Assembly: GCA_937942105.1 (NCBI GenBank)
Contig: CALDFS010000009.1
Location: 1-6,954 of the forward strand
DNA length: 6,954 nt
From: an uncultured Ruminococcus sp.
Lineage (GTDB): Bacteria; Bacillota; Clostridia; Oscillospirales; Ruminococcaceae
Direction of reading: 5' to 3'
Shown here: positions 1-4,865 of the stretch, piece after piece
Position numbering within the stretch: position 1 is the stretch's first letter
Layout of the letters: each line of letters opens with the position of its first letter
Position numbers and translations under genes: made by a program
Notes under the pieces: model-generated
Databases searched by the model: none
Told to the model about the DNA's origin: nothing
What the model saw: only the letters and a program-made list of their open reading frames with translations

Positions 1-55
1 CCTCGATTTCGCCGTCCGCTGCTTCGGCGAGGTCAAGAAGGAAATGGGGCTGTAA
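1..55 (+). CDS. 3' end of an unidentified gene (partial)
   Basis: From base 2 there are 17 codons ending LDFAVRCFGEVKKEMGL, followed by TAA at 53-55. The G+C-rich third codon positions (CTC, GCC, GTC, CGC, TGC, GGC) look like real coding sequence and match the style of the first part of the next gene. The fragment is too short to assign to a family and I make no functional call. It probably comes from the same source genome as 219-700, which may differ from that of the rest of the window. Confidence 0.55.
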   Translation, partial: LDFAVRCFGEVKKEMGL

Positions 56-77
56 GCTTACATAAGTTTTATTGCAG

Positions 78-109
78 CTGCGGCAGGCCATGTGCATGGT
101 CTGCCGCAG
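78..109 (+). terminator. Strong hairpin behind the upstream gene, possible terminator
   Basis: CTGCGGCAG (78-86), a G.T wobble and CCAT/ATGG form a 14-pair stem with 96-109 around a GTGC loop, 22 bases after the stop codon at 53-55. The position fits a transcription terminator. However, no T-run follows the stem, so it is not a standard intrinsic terminator. It could instead be an mRNA-stabilising hairpin or a dispersed palindrome. A second, smaller hairpin, CGGGC-AGAA-GCCCG, lies at 132-145. Confidence 0.4.
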
Positions 110-155
110 TGCAGCTATGCACCGGTGCAGACGGGCAGAAGCCCGCGGCAGGCTA

Positions 156-184
156 TTGACAGCGGCAGTCTGCACGGGTATCAT
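156..184 (+). promoter_or_regulatory. Sigma-A promoter for the 219 reading frame
   Basis: A perfect -35 TTGACA (156-161) is followed by a 17-base spacer and a -10 TATCAT (179-184, five of six consensus bases). The ATG at 219 lies about 28 bases past the expected transcription start, with the ribosome binding site between them. A promoter this close means translation cannot begin far upstream of 219, which argues against the N-terminally extended open frame. Confidence 0.75.
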
Positions 185-218
185 AAAATATAGAATTCAT
201 GCAAGGAGAAATCAAACG

Positions 219-692
219 ATGATAGACAATTACAGGTTCTCAACACTTGAATACAAGCGCCCCGATCTGGAAGCGCGGCGCGCCAAGCTTGCCGAATGGA
301 AAAACGCGGCTGTACACGCGGAGAGCTACGCCGCGCTGCGCGCGCTGATGTTTGAGATCGACCGCGAGACCTGCGAGCTGTTCACGCAGTATTCCATCGC
401 ACACATCCGGCATACGCTCGACACGCGCGACGAATTTTATGAGACGGAGATCGCCTATCTGCAGGACACGCTGCCCACGCTCAGCGGCGCGGAGGTCGAA
501 CTCAGCGAAGCCATTGCGTCCAGCCCCTTCCGCCCGGATATCGAGCAGGAGTTCGGCAAGCAGTATTTCGTCTCCATGGATCTGCAGAAGAAGCTGTACT
601 GCGAGGCCAATGTTCCGCTGCGCCAGCAGGAGGCCCGCCTGACCAATGAGTATCAGAAGATCATGGCTACCGCCGAGATCCACTTCGACGGC
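219..692 (+). pseudogene. N-terminal fragment of an M3-family oligoendopeptidase (PepF-like)
   Basis: This is the 5' part of the chimeric frame. Its order of motifs (YxRPDLE near residues 12-18, IRHTLDTRDEFY, SSPFRPDIEQEFGKQ, LTNEYQKIMATAEIHFDGK) is what I know from clostridial M3 oligoendopeptidases of roughly 560 residues, cytoplasmic zinc peptidases that cut short peptides. Only the helical N-terminal lobe is present; the catalytic HExxH part is lost at the junction. Codons are strongly G+C-ending (CGC, CTG, GCG) and sampled lines reach 60-67 % G+C. The promoter and ribosome binding site in front belong to this gene, not to glgP. Confidence 0.75.
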
Positions 693-2525
693 AAGATCAA
701 GGAATATTGGGACAGCCACTATCACCATGTATCGTTGGAGGATTACACAACCGTTATTGCAGTGCCCTATGATATGTTCGTTTCGGGCTACAACAGCAAT
801 GCTGTTTCAAAGCTCCGCCTTTGGAAGGCTATCAGCCCGGCTTTTGATATGAATAAGTTCAATTCGGGCAACTACGAAAAGGCGCTGAGCCAGAATATCG
901 TTGCTCAGGCGATTTCAAAGGTGCTCTATCCTAACGACAACCATTTGGAAGGCAAGTCTTTAAGGCTTCGCCAGCAGTATTTCATGTGCGCGGCATCTGT
1001 CGGAGATATCGTAAATCACCACATGGCAACATATGGCACGCTTGATAACTTCGCCGATAAGGTAGCCATCCAGATTAACGACACTCACCCAACCCTTGCC
1101 ATTCCCGAGCTTATGAGAGTGCTTCTGGATGATTGCGGATATCCGTGGGATAAGGCTTGGGATATCGTTACAAGAACCTTTGCTTACACCAACCATACCG
1201 TTATGGCTGAGGCGCTTGAAAAGTGGAGCTGCGATTTGCTGAACACCGTTGTTCCCAGAATCTACTCGATTATAGTAGAGATAAACAACCGCTACTGCGC
1301 TTCGCTGTGGGAGAAGTATCATGACCACCAGAAGGTCACCGGAATGTCCATCATCCGCGATAACGTTGTCCACATGGCTAAGCTCTGCGTTTGCGCTTCT
1401 CACCATGTAAACGGCGTTTCGGCAATCCACTCTGAGATCATCAAGAGGGATGTCTTCCGCGATGAATACGAGCTTACCCCCGAGAAGTTCACAAACGTAA
1501 CCAACGGTATTGCTTACCGCCGCTGGCTCTATCAGTCTAACCCCGAGCTTTGCAAGCTGTTAAACGACACTATCGGAAAGAGCTATCTTGACGACGCCAA
1601 GAATCTCAAAAAGTTTGAAAAGTATGCCGATGATGCGGATGTTCTTGCCCGCCTGGGCGATATAAAGCGTTTGAACAAGCACAGCTTTGCCAAGTATTTA
1701 AAGACAAACCGCGGTGTTATAGTAAACCCCGACACGTTGTTCGACGTACAGGTAAAGCGCCTGCACGAATACAAGCGCCAGCACCTGAACCTTTTGAATA
1801 TCGTTTCGGAATACGATAAGCTGCTTGCAAACCCCGACGCCGATGTTCAGCCTAAGACCTATATCTTTGCCGCAAAGGCTGCTCCCGGATATTACCTGGC
1901 AAAGCAGATAATCAAGCTCATCTGGTCGCTGGGCGAGGAGATAAAGAAGAACCCCAAGATAAGAGAAAAGCTGAATGTTGTGTTCTTGGAAAACTACAAT
2001 GTATCGCTCTCTGAGCTTCTGATGCCTGCTTCTGAGATTTCCGAGCAGATATCCCTTGCGGGAACCGAGGCAAGCGGCACCGGCAACATGAAGTTCATGC
2101 TCAACGGCGCTGTAACCTTGGGAACTAAGGACGGCGCAAACGTCGAAATCGGCGAGGTAGTAGGGGACGATAACATAATCAACTTCGGCATGACTGTCGA
2201 GGAAGTTGAGCGCAGAAAGAAAGCAGGCTACTCACCCGTCTATATGTACAGCTCCGACCCTGTTATCAAGGCCGCTATAGACAGAATCAACGCCGGCATA
2301 AACGGCACCAAGTTCGATGATGTTGTTTCTTCACTTAAATACTCCGACCCTTACATGGTTCTTGCCGACTTCCGCTCTTATCAGGATGCTCAGGCGCGCG
2401 CTTCGGCAATATATGCAGACAATCTGAAGTGGCAGAGAATGTCGCTTATGAATATAGCAAATGCCGGAGTCTTCTCAGCAGACAGGGCTGTTGATGAGTA
2501 CGCTAAGAATATCTGGAAGCTTTAA
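219..2525 (+). CDS. glgP: Chimeric frame: M3 oligoendopeptidase N-terminus joined to glycogen phosphorylase
   Basis: The frame encodes 768 residues. ATG 219 is chosen because AAGGAGAA (203-210) sits 8 bases before it and a promoter lies just upstream; the frame is open further upstream without such signals. Residues 1-158 match the N-terminal lobe of M3-family oligoendopeptidases (IRHTLDTRDEFY at 63-74, FRPDIEQEFGKQ at 104-115, FDGK at 156-159) but lack the zinc-binding HExxH domain. From about residue 160 (KEYWDSHYHH) the protein is glycogen/starch phosphorylase (GT35): NDTHPTLA at 287-294, TNHT with H326, VKRLHEYKRQ with K513, R514 and K519, and the PLP-lysine motif EASGTGNMK with K625. A normal phosphorylase has about 800 residues; the first ~200, including the glycine-rich loop near the active site, are missing. 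Neither activity is expected from the product. GlgP normally releases glucose-1-phosphate from glycogen in the cytoplasm. Base composition shifts at the junction, so an assembly or recombination join is likely. Confidence 0.85.
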   Translation: MIDNYRFSTLEYKRPDLEARRAKLAEWKNAAVHAESYAALRALMFEIDRETCELFTQYSIAHIRHTLDTRDEFYETEIAYLQDTLPTLSGAEVELSEAIASSPFRPDIEQEFGKQYFVSMDLQKKLYCEANVPLRQQEARLTNEYQKIMATAEIHFDGKIKEYWDSHYHHVSLEDYTTVIAVPYDMFVSGYNSNAVSKLRLWKAISPAFDMNKFNSGNYEKALSQNIVAQAISKVLYPNDNHLEGKSLRLRQQYFMCAASVGDIVNHHMATYGTLDNFADKVAIQINDTHPTLAIPELMRVLLDDCGYPWDKAWDIVTRTFAYTNHTVMAEALEKWSCDLLNTVVPRIYSIIVEINNRYCASLWEKYHDHQKVTGMSIIRDNVVHMAKLCVCASHHVNGVSAIHSEIIKRDVFRDEYELTPEKFTNVTNGIAYRRWLYQSNPELCKLLNDTIGKSYLDDAKNLKKFEKYADDADVLARLGDIKRLNKHSFAKYLKTNRGVIVNPDTLFDVQVKRLHEYKRQHLNLLNIVSEYDKLLANPDADVQPKTYIFAAKAAPGYYLAKQIIKLIWSLGEEIKKNPKIREKLNVVFLENYNVSLSELLMPASEISEQISLAGTEASGTGNMKFMLNGAVTLGTKDGANVEIGEVVGDDNIINFGMTVEEVERRKKAGYSPVYMYSSDPVIKAAIDRINAGINGTKFDDVVSSLKYSDPYMVLADFRSYQDAQARASAIYADNLKWQRMSLMNIANAGVFSADRAVDEYAKNIWKL
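693..2525 (+). pseudogene. glgP: 5'-truncated glycogen phosphorylase gene
   Basis: This is the 3' part of the chimeric frame, about 610 residues that align by eye with glycogen phosphorylase from roughly its residue 200 to the end. It carries the PLP lysine (K625 of the frame) and the phosphate-site residues K513, R514 and K519. Codon use is mixed, with AGA arginines and more A/T third positions, as in secG, ung and ymdB downstream, so this part probably belongs with the rest of the window. It has no start signal of its own. If the join is an assembly artefact, the true gene is an intact glgP whose 5' end lies elsewhere. Confidence 0.75.
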
Positions 2526-2605
2526 ACGATTTGATGATTTTGCTGCTTTAGCGAATAAATCATTCAGATATCCCGCAAATTTTCGATATTTTTGCGATTT
2601 AGCTA

Positions 2606-2634
2606 TTGCAATTCGGAATCAAATGTGCTATAAT
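2606..2634 (+). promoter_or_regulatory. Sigma-A promoter of secG with extended -10
   Basis: A -35 TTGCAA (2606-2611), a 17-base spacer and a perfect TATAAT (2629-2634) preceded by TG one base away (TGCTATAAT) form a near-ideal vegetative promoter. It lies 42 bases before the secG ATG. Between the stop codon at 2523-2525 and this promoter are only two weak A+T-rich inverted repeats (ATGATTT 2534/AAATCAT 2557 and CGCAAA 2574/TTTGCG 2591) without clear T-runs, so termination of the preceding transcript is uncertain. Confidence 0.85.
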
Positions 2635-2676
2635 TGATAAGAATTATTAGTAATCTCTATATTGGAGGATTTATAA

Positions 2677-2937
2677 ATGGACGCAATTAATATTATCAGC
2701 GGAATTCTTTTGGCTGCTTCCAGCATTATGATTATTCTGGCGGTTCTGTTCACCAATACCGATAACACAGGTCTTAACTCTGCAATCGGCGGCGGAACAA
2801 ATTCGTTCTACGGCAAAAACGGCGGCGATAAAAGGGAAGCCAAGCGCGAGCTTATTATGAAGATAATCGTTGCGGTATTCTTTGTTGTTGCTATTGTTAC
2901 AACTGTTCTTGCAAAGTTCTTCGGAAATGCAGCCTGA
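2677..2937 (+). CDS. secG: SecG, preprotein translocase subunit
   Basis: SecG is the small, non-essential third subunit of the SecYEG channel in the cytoplasmic membrane and assists protein export. The 86-residue product has the family layout: a hydrophobic helix at about 5-26, a connecting loop with the typical LNSAIGGGTNSFYGKNGG stretch (about 33-50), a charged segment KREAKRELIMK, and a second hydrophobic helix at about 62-82. Length fits (usually 70-110). ATG 2677 has GGAGG (2664-2668) 8 bases upstream and a strong dedicated promoter. In many Firmicutes secG is followed by rnr and smpB; here a membrane miniprotein gene and ung follow. The loop is diverged from the best-known SecG sequences, but the topology and glycine-rich loop make the call fairly secure. 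Confidence 0.85.
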   Translation: MDAINIISGILLAASSIMIILAVLFTNTDNTGLNSAIGGGTNSFYGKNGGDKREAKRELIMKIIVAVFFVVAIVTTVLAKFFGNAA

Positions 2938-2970
2938 TTCGCGCTTCTGAAAGTCAAAACAAAAGCATTG

Positions 2971-3006
2971 CCGCCTGAATCGGTCTTTCCGTTTCAGGCG
3001 GTTTCA
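2971..3006 (+). terminator. Hairpin after secG, probable weak intrinsic terminator
   Basis: CCGCCTGAA (2971-2979) pairs perfectly with TTCAGGCGG (2993-3001), and CGG/CCG pairs continue inside (2981-2983 with 2989-2991). Only TTT follows directly, with a longer T-run (3020-3025) further on. Termination is probably incomplete, so read-through into the miniprotein gene and ung is plausible. No separate promoter is obvious between this hairpin and base 3038. Confidence 0.65.
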
Positions 3007-3037
3007 ATAGTTGATATTATTTTTTAGGATGATTAAA

Positions 3038-3136
3038 ATGAAAAAATCACTTGCAGTAAGAATATTGGTTATAGCAATCGCCGTTATAATGGTTTTGGGA
3101 ATAGTGTTCTACTCCTTTGCAGGAATTCTTTCGTGA
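3038..3136 (+). CDS. Membrane miniprotein of 32 residues, Prli42/DUF4044-like
   Basis: ATG 3038 is preceded by AGGA (3026-3029) 8 bases upstream and the frame ends at TGA 3134-3136. The product begins MKKSLAVRILVIAIAVIMVL and ends GIVFYSFAGILS: a positively charged N-terminus, one transmembrane helix at about 7-29, and a short outer tail with a glycine. This size and plan (basic start, one helix, a tail resembling AGxxx) recall the Firmicutes Prli42 miniprotein, which anchors the stressosome in Listeria, and the small DUF4044 proteins; that likeness is from memory and weak. The ung ATG follows its stop by a single base, so translation of the two may be coupled. Supporting reality are the start, the spacing of its ribosome binding site and the good hydrophobic helix. 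Confidence 0.6.
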   Translation: MKKSLAVRILVIAIAVIMVLGIVFYSFAGILS

Positions 3137-3137
3137 T

Positions 3138-3806
3138 ATGGTACACATAGGCAACGATTGGGACGATGTTCTCAAAGACGAGTTTAAAAAGGATTACTAT
3201 TTAAAGCTCCGCGAGTTTTTGAAGCAGGAGTATAGCCATTATACAATTTATCCGGATATGTATTCGATATTTGCCGCGCTTGAAATCACCCCATATGCAA
3301 ATGTAAAGGCGGTGATTCTGGGGCAGGACCCTTATCACGAGCCTGGGCAGGCGAAAGGCTTGTGCTTTGCCGTTAAGGATGGCACCGCGCTTCCGCCTTC
3401 ATTGGTGAATATATATAAGGAACTGGAGTCGGATTTGGGCATTCCGCCCTCGAAAAGCGGCGATTTAAGCTGCTGGGCAAGGCAGGGCGTGCTTCTTCTG
3501 AACACCGTGCTGACGGTGAGAAGGGGCGCTGCAAACTCGCATAAGGGCAAAGGATGGGAGATTTTGACCGATGAAATAATCCGCAAGCTCAACGAAAAGC
3601 AGGAGCCGGTGGTTTTCATCCTTTGGGGAGCGAACGCCCGCAGCAAGAAAGCGCTTATAACTAACCCGATTCATGGAATTGTGGAATCGGTGCACCCAAG
3701 CCCGCTGTCGGCATTCGGCGGATTTTTTGGGTCGCGCCCGTTTTCTAAAACGAATCAGTTTTTGATGAAGAACGGAATACCGCCGATAAATTGGAAGGTA
3801 GAATAA
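3138..3806 (+). CDS. ung: Uracil-DNA glycosylase, family 1
   Basis: Ung removes uracil from DNA, the first step of base excision repair after cytosine deamination or dUTP misincorporation; cytoplasmic, monomeric. From ATG 3138 the protein has 222 residues, normal for the family. GQDPYH at 62-67 holds the catalytic aspartate D64, the same number as in E. coli. HPSPLS at 186-191 is the leucine-loop motif with catalytic H186. LLLNTVLTVRRGAANSH and VFILWGANA are also typical. ATG 3138 is chosen because relatives start MVxIGNxWD; the frame is also open to TTG 3117, inside the miniprotein gene. The possible ribosome binding site AGGA (3121-3124) is 13 bases away, so initiation may rely on coupling to the upstream miniprotein, whose TGA ends one base before. 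A strong terminator follows. Confidence 0.95.
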   Translation: MVHIGNDWDDVLKDEFKKDYYLKLREFLKQEYSHYTIYPDMYSIFAALEITPYANVKAVILGQDPYHEPGQAKGLCFAVKDGTALPPSLVNIYKELESDLGIPPSKSGDLSCWARQGVLLLNTVLTVRRGAANSHKGKGWEILTDEIIRKLNEKQEPVVFILWGANARSKKALITNPIHGIVESVHPSPLSAFGGFFGSRPFSKTNQFLMKNGIPPINWKVE

Positions 3807-3814
3807 TGTTATGT

Positions 3815-3849
3815 GCCGCACTCTCTTTTTTTGAGGGTGCGGCTTTTTT
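3815..3849 (+). terminator. Intrinsic terminator of ung
   Basis: GCCGCACTCTC (3815-3825) pairs with GAGGGTGCGGC (3833-3843) as an 11-pair stem with one G.U, a T-rich loop, and six T's at 3844-3849. It starts 8 bases after the ung stop. This is a textbook rho-independent terminator on the + strand; the - strand reading has no T-run after the stem. Confidence 0.92.
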
Positions 3850-3852
3850 CGC

Positions 3853-4022
3853 TCAGCGGCAGCTGACGGGCTGCAGCCCGCAAGTTGGCGTCTTAAAAAT
3901 ACATCGCCGCAAGGCGATACCTAATCGCGGCGCAAGCCGTGCATAACAGCGAACGCAGTGAGCGACATCACTTATCACGCTCGCGCAGCGAGTGCATCAC
4001 TTTTGCGGCACCAGCCGCAAAA
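3853..4022. repeat. Array of six short hairpins (dispersed palindromic repeats)
   Basis: No protein gene is supported here. Six perfect or near-perfect hairpins follow one another: TCAGC-GGCA-GCTGA (3853-3866), the palindrome CGGGCTGCAGCCCG (3867-3880), ATCGCC-GCAA-GGCGAT (3903-3918), CGGC-GCAA-GCCG (3928-3939), a 7-pair stem around GCA (3978-3994), and TTTTGCGGC-ACCA-GCCGCAAAA (4001-4022). Two degenerate direct copies of a CGCAG-GAG-GCATCAC-like unit lie at 3950-3971 and 3978-3998. Two related hairpins occur at the right end of the window. The pattern fits non-coding repeat elements spread through a genome (REP/MITE-like); there is no transposase and no direct proof of mobility. Confidence 0.6.
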
Positions 4023-4044
4023 AAAGCCGCCCATTAAAGGACGG
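4019..4044 (-). terminator. Intrinsic terminator of the riboswitch transcript
   Basis: Read on the - strand, CCGTCC (4044-4039), a 6-base loop and GGGCGG (4032-4027) form a 6-pair stem with one G.U, then one C and seven T's (4025-4019). It lies about 145 bases past the end of the cobalamin aptamer, in the transcription direction of that riboswitch, with no open frame of note between. It may be the regulated terminator itself or simply the end of a short RNA. Confidence 0.75.
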
Positions 4045-4187
4045 TTTATTGCAACACGAAAAAGACTGCGCGGCAATATTTTTCCGCGAAGCCATTACAC
4101 GTATAGCAGTCAAGTCCTCTTTTTACCTGAGAGTCTTTTCCACGCGCAGGAGCAGGCATATAAATATTTATGCATACCCTGCGCGAA
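4045..4187 (-). other. Structured RNA leader between the cobalamin aptamer and its terminator
   Basis: Directly after the aptamer a long hairpin can form on the - strand: GCGCAGG (4184-4178) with CCTGCGC (4150-4144), continued inside by GCATA/TATGC. Further on, CGCGG (4087-4083) can pair with CCGCG (4072-4068) and is followed by a T-rich stretch (a second possible terminator), and a long-range pairing joins GAAAAGACT (4140-4132) to AGTCTTTTTC (4067-4058). These mutually arranged stems look like an expression platform or a small RNA. No ribosome binding site with a credible reading frame is seen. Confidence 0.45.
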
Positions 4188-4381
4188 ATTCAGGCAGGTC
4201 TCCCGACTTGGGCATATCGCGATATATCGCAAAGCTCTGCGCCTTCCCATCCCTAAAAATTCAAAGGACAGTGGCTGCGGAAAAACCCGCATACAGAGCA
4301 TATAGCCTTCACGGTGACAGGTTCGTTCGACAATTACAGTCGATTCCCTATTGAACCGCCTATTATAAGCGGTACCTGAAT
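4188..4381 (-). promoter_or_regulatory. Cobalamin (vitamin B12) riboswitch aptamer
   Basis: On the - strand the conserved landmarks of this class occur in order: CAATAGGGAA near the 5' end (about 4355-4346), GCAGCCACTG (about 4278-4269), GATGGGAAGGCG (about 4251-4240), and CCCAAGTCGGGAGACCTGCC (4212-4193), the last containing the B12 box. A perfect 7-pair closing stem P1 joins ATTCAGG (4381-4375) to CCTGAAT (4194-4188). About 194 bases is a normal length. The class binds adenosyl- or methylcobalamin and usually shuts off genes for B12 synthesis or uptake. Here no such gene follows: the RNA runs into a terminator at 4044-4019 and then repeats. No confident promoter is visible just upstream, so the transcript may start further up or come from the AbrB-type gene by read-through. 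Confidence 0.92.
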
Positions 4382-4418
4382 AAGCTGAATATTAAATTAT
4401 TCCTTTTTTAAAGGAGAT

Positions 4419-4500
4419 GCGGAGCCGGGAAAAGGAGCATTCCCCGGCTCCTTTAATATGAAAATTTCCTTCTGTCGCTGCAGCAGCTGTCAGAAGGTGG
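4419..4500. repeat. Two strong hairpins upstream of the riboswitch
   Basis: GGAGCCGGG (4421-4429) pairs perfectly with CCCGGCTCC (4443-4451); on the + strand it is followed by TTTAATAT, a weak T-tract. CCTTCTG (4468-4474) pairs with CAGAAGG (4491-4497), with GCTG-CAG-CAGC nested inside; on the - strand it is followed by AAATTTT. They may be transcription terminators isolating the riboswitch from the AbrB-type gene, or more copies of the palindromic repeats. No gene is supported between 4382 and 4565. Confidence 0.5.
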
Positions 4501-4524
4501 TGATGACAAGCTGTAATAAAGCTT

Positions 4525-4556
4525 GGCTTCGGCACATATTATTTAATGCCGAAGCC
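4525..4556 (-). terminator. Terminator hairpin after the AbrB-type gene
   Basis: GGCTTCGGC (4556-4548 on the - strand) pairs perfectly over nine bases with GCCGAAGCC (4533-4525), ten with the flanking A-T pair, 9 bases past the stop codon. The following sequence AAGCTTTATT has only a short T-run, so termination may be partial. Confidence 0.65.
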
Positions 4557-4565
4557 ACACTTTAC

Positions 4566-4808
4566 TTACATGTTCTTGATCTTCTCAAAGCAAGCGGGAC
4601 AAATGTGCTTGCCGCCGAACTCAATTATATCCTCGCCCTCGCCGCAGAAGACGCAGGTGTTGGAATACTTCTTGAGAACGATAGAGCCTTGGTCGGTGAA
4701 AATTTCAAGGGGATCCTTCTCCTTGATGTCCATTGACTTTCTAAGCTCCATGGGAATAACAATTCTGCCAAGTTCGTCTACTTTTCTAATAATGCCGGTT
4801 GATTTCAT
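4566..4808 (-). CDS. AbrB/SpoVT-type transcription regulator with C-terminal zinc ribbon
   Basis: The product has 80 residues. The N-terminal half (MKSTGIIRKVDELGRIVIP, then ELRKSMDIKEKDPLEI) is the swapped-hairpin AbrB/MazE/SpoVT DNA-binding fold, which dimerises and binds promoter DNA; in Bacillus such proteins control entry into stationary phase and sporulation. The C-terminal half carries C52-x2-C55 and C70-x2-C73, a likely zinc ribbon, as in many clostridial relatives. ATG 4808 is chosen because GGAGG (4821-4817) lies 8 bases upstream; the frame also opens at TTG 4823, but that would put the ribosome binding site inside the gene. It is transcribed divergently from spmA with about 160 bases between, so it could control spmAB or itself. 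It is not a MazE antitoxin by context: no toxin gene is adjacent. Confidence 0.9.
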   Translation of the reverse strand: MKSTGIIRKVDELGRIVIPMELRKSMDIKEKDPLEIFTDQGSIVLKKYSNTCVFCGEGEDIIEFGGKHICPACFEKIKNM

Positions 4809-4836
4809 AAAAGTAACCTCCAATCTTTATGTTTAC

Positions 4837-4865
4837 ATAATACACTTATATTCGACAAATGTCAA
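4837..4865 (-). promoter_or_regulatory. Sigma-A promoter of the AbrB-type gene, with an inverted repeat over the -35
   Basis: On the - strand a perfect TTGACA (4865-4860), a 17-base spacer and TATTAT (4842-4837, five of six) precede the ribosome binding site GGAGG at 4821-4817. GACA-TT-TGTC overlaps the -35, a short inverted repeat that could be an operator, perhaps for autoregulation; that part is inference. Confidence 0.85.

Noticed and set aside
72..218. 49-residue N-terminal extension of the 219 frame from TTG 72
   Set aside because: It runs through a large hairpin and the sigma-A promoter at 156-184, has no ribosome binding site, and is not part of the M3 peptidase family; ATG 219 has AAGGAGAA at ideal spacing.
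3117..3137. Upstream TTG start for ung
   Set aside because: It lies inside the miniprotein gene without a well-placed ribosome binding site. ATG 3138 gives the family start MVxIGNxWD and places the catalytic aspartate at 64 as in E. coli.
3940..4000. Possible CRISPR-like direct repeats
   Set aside because: Only two degenerate ~20-base copies, with no regular spacers and no cas genes; they belong to the hairpin array.
4108..4140. Glycine riboswitch-like string (CTCTCAGGTAAAAAGAGGAC on the - strand)
   Set aside because: It resembles the 3' consensus of glycine aptamers, but the other essential part (GCCGAAGG-type core and the pairing GAGAG strand) is absent nearby. Best taken as coincidence within the cobalamin expression platform; a covariance search for RF00504 would settle it.
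3958..4354. Open frames of 115 and 120 codons on the + strand and 63 codons on the - strand (4110-4301)
   Set aside because: They overlap the cobalamin riboswitch and the hairpin array, lack ribosome binding sites, and their products are low-complexity, basic sequences with no family resemblance.
4566..4808. MazE-type antitoxin of a toxin-antitoxin pair
   Set aside because: The fold is shared with AbrB/SpoVT, but no toxin-sized frame is adjacent and the zinc-ribbon tail is typical of AbrB-type regulators.
4809..4823. TTG 4823 as start of the AbrB-type gene
   Set aside because: The five extra codons contain the ribosome binding site GGAGG for ATG 4808, and AbrB-family proteins commonly begin MKSTGIxRKVDxLGR.
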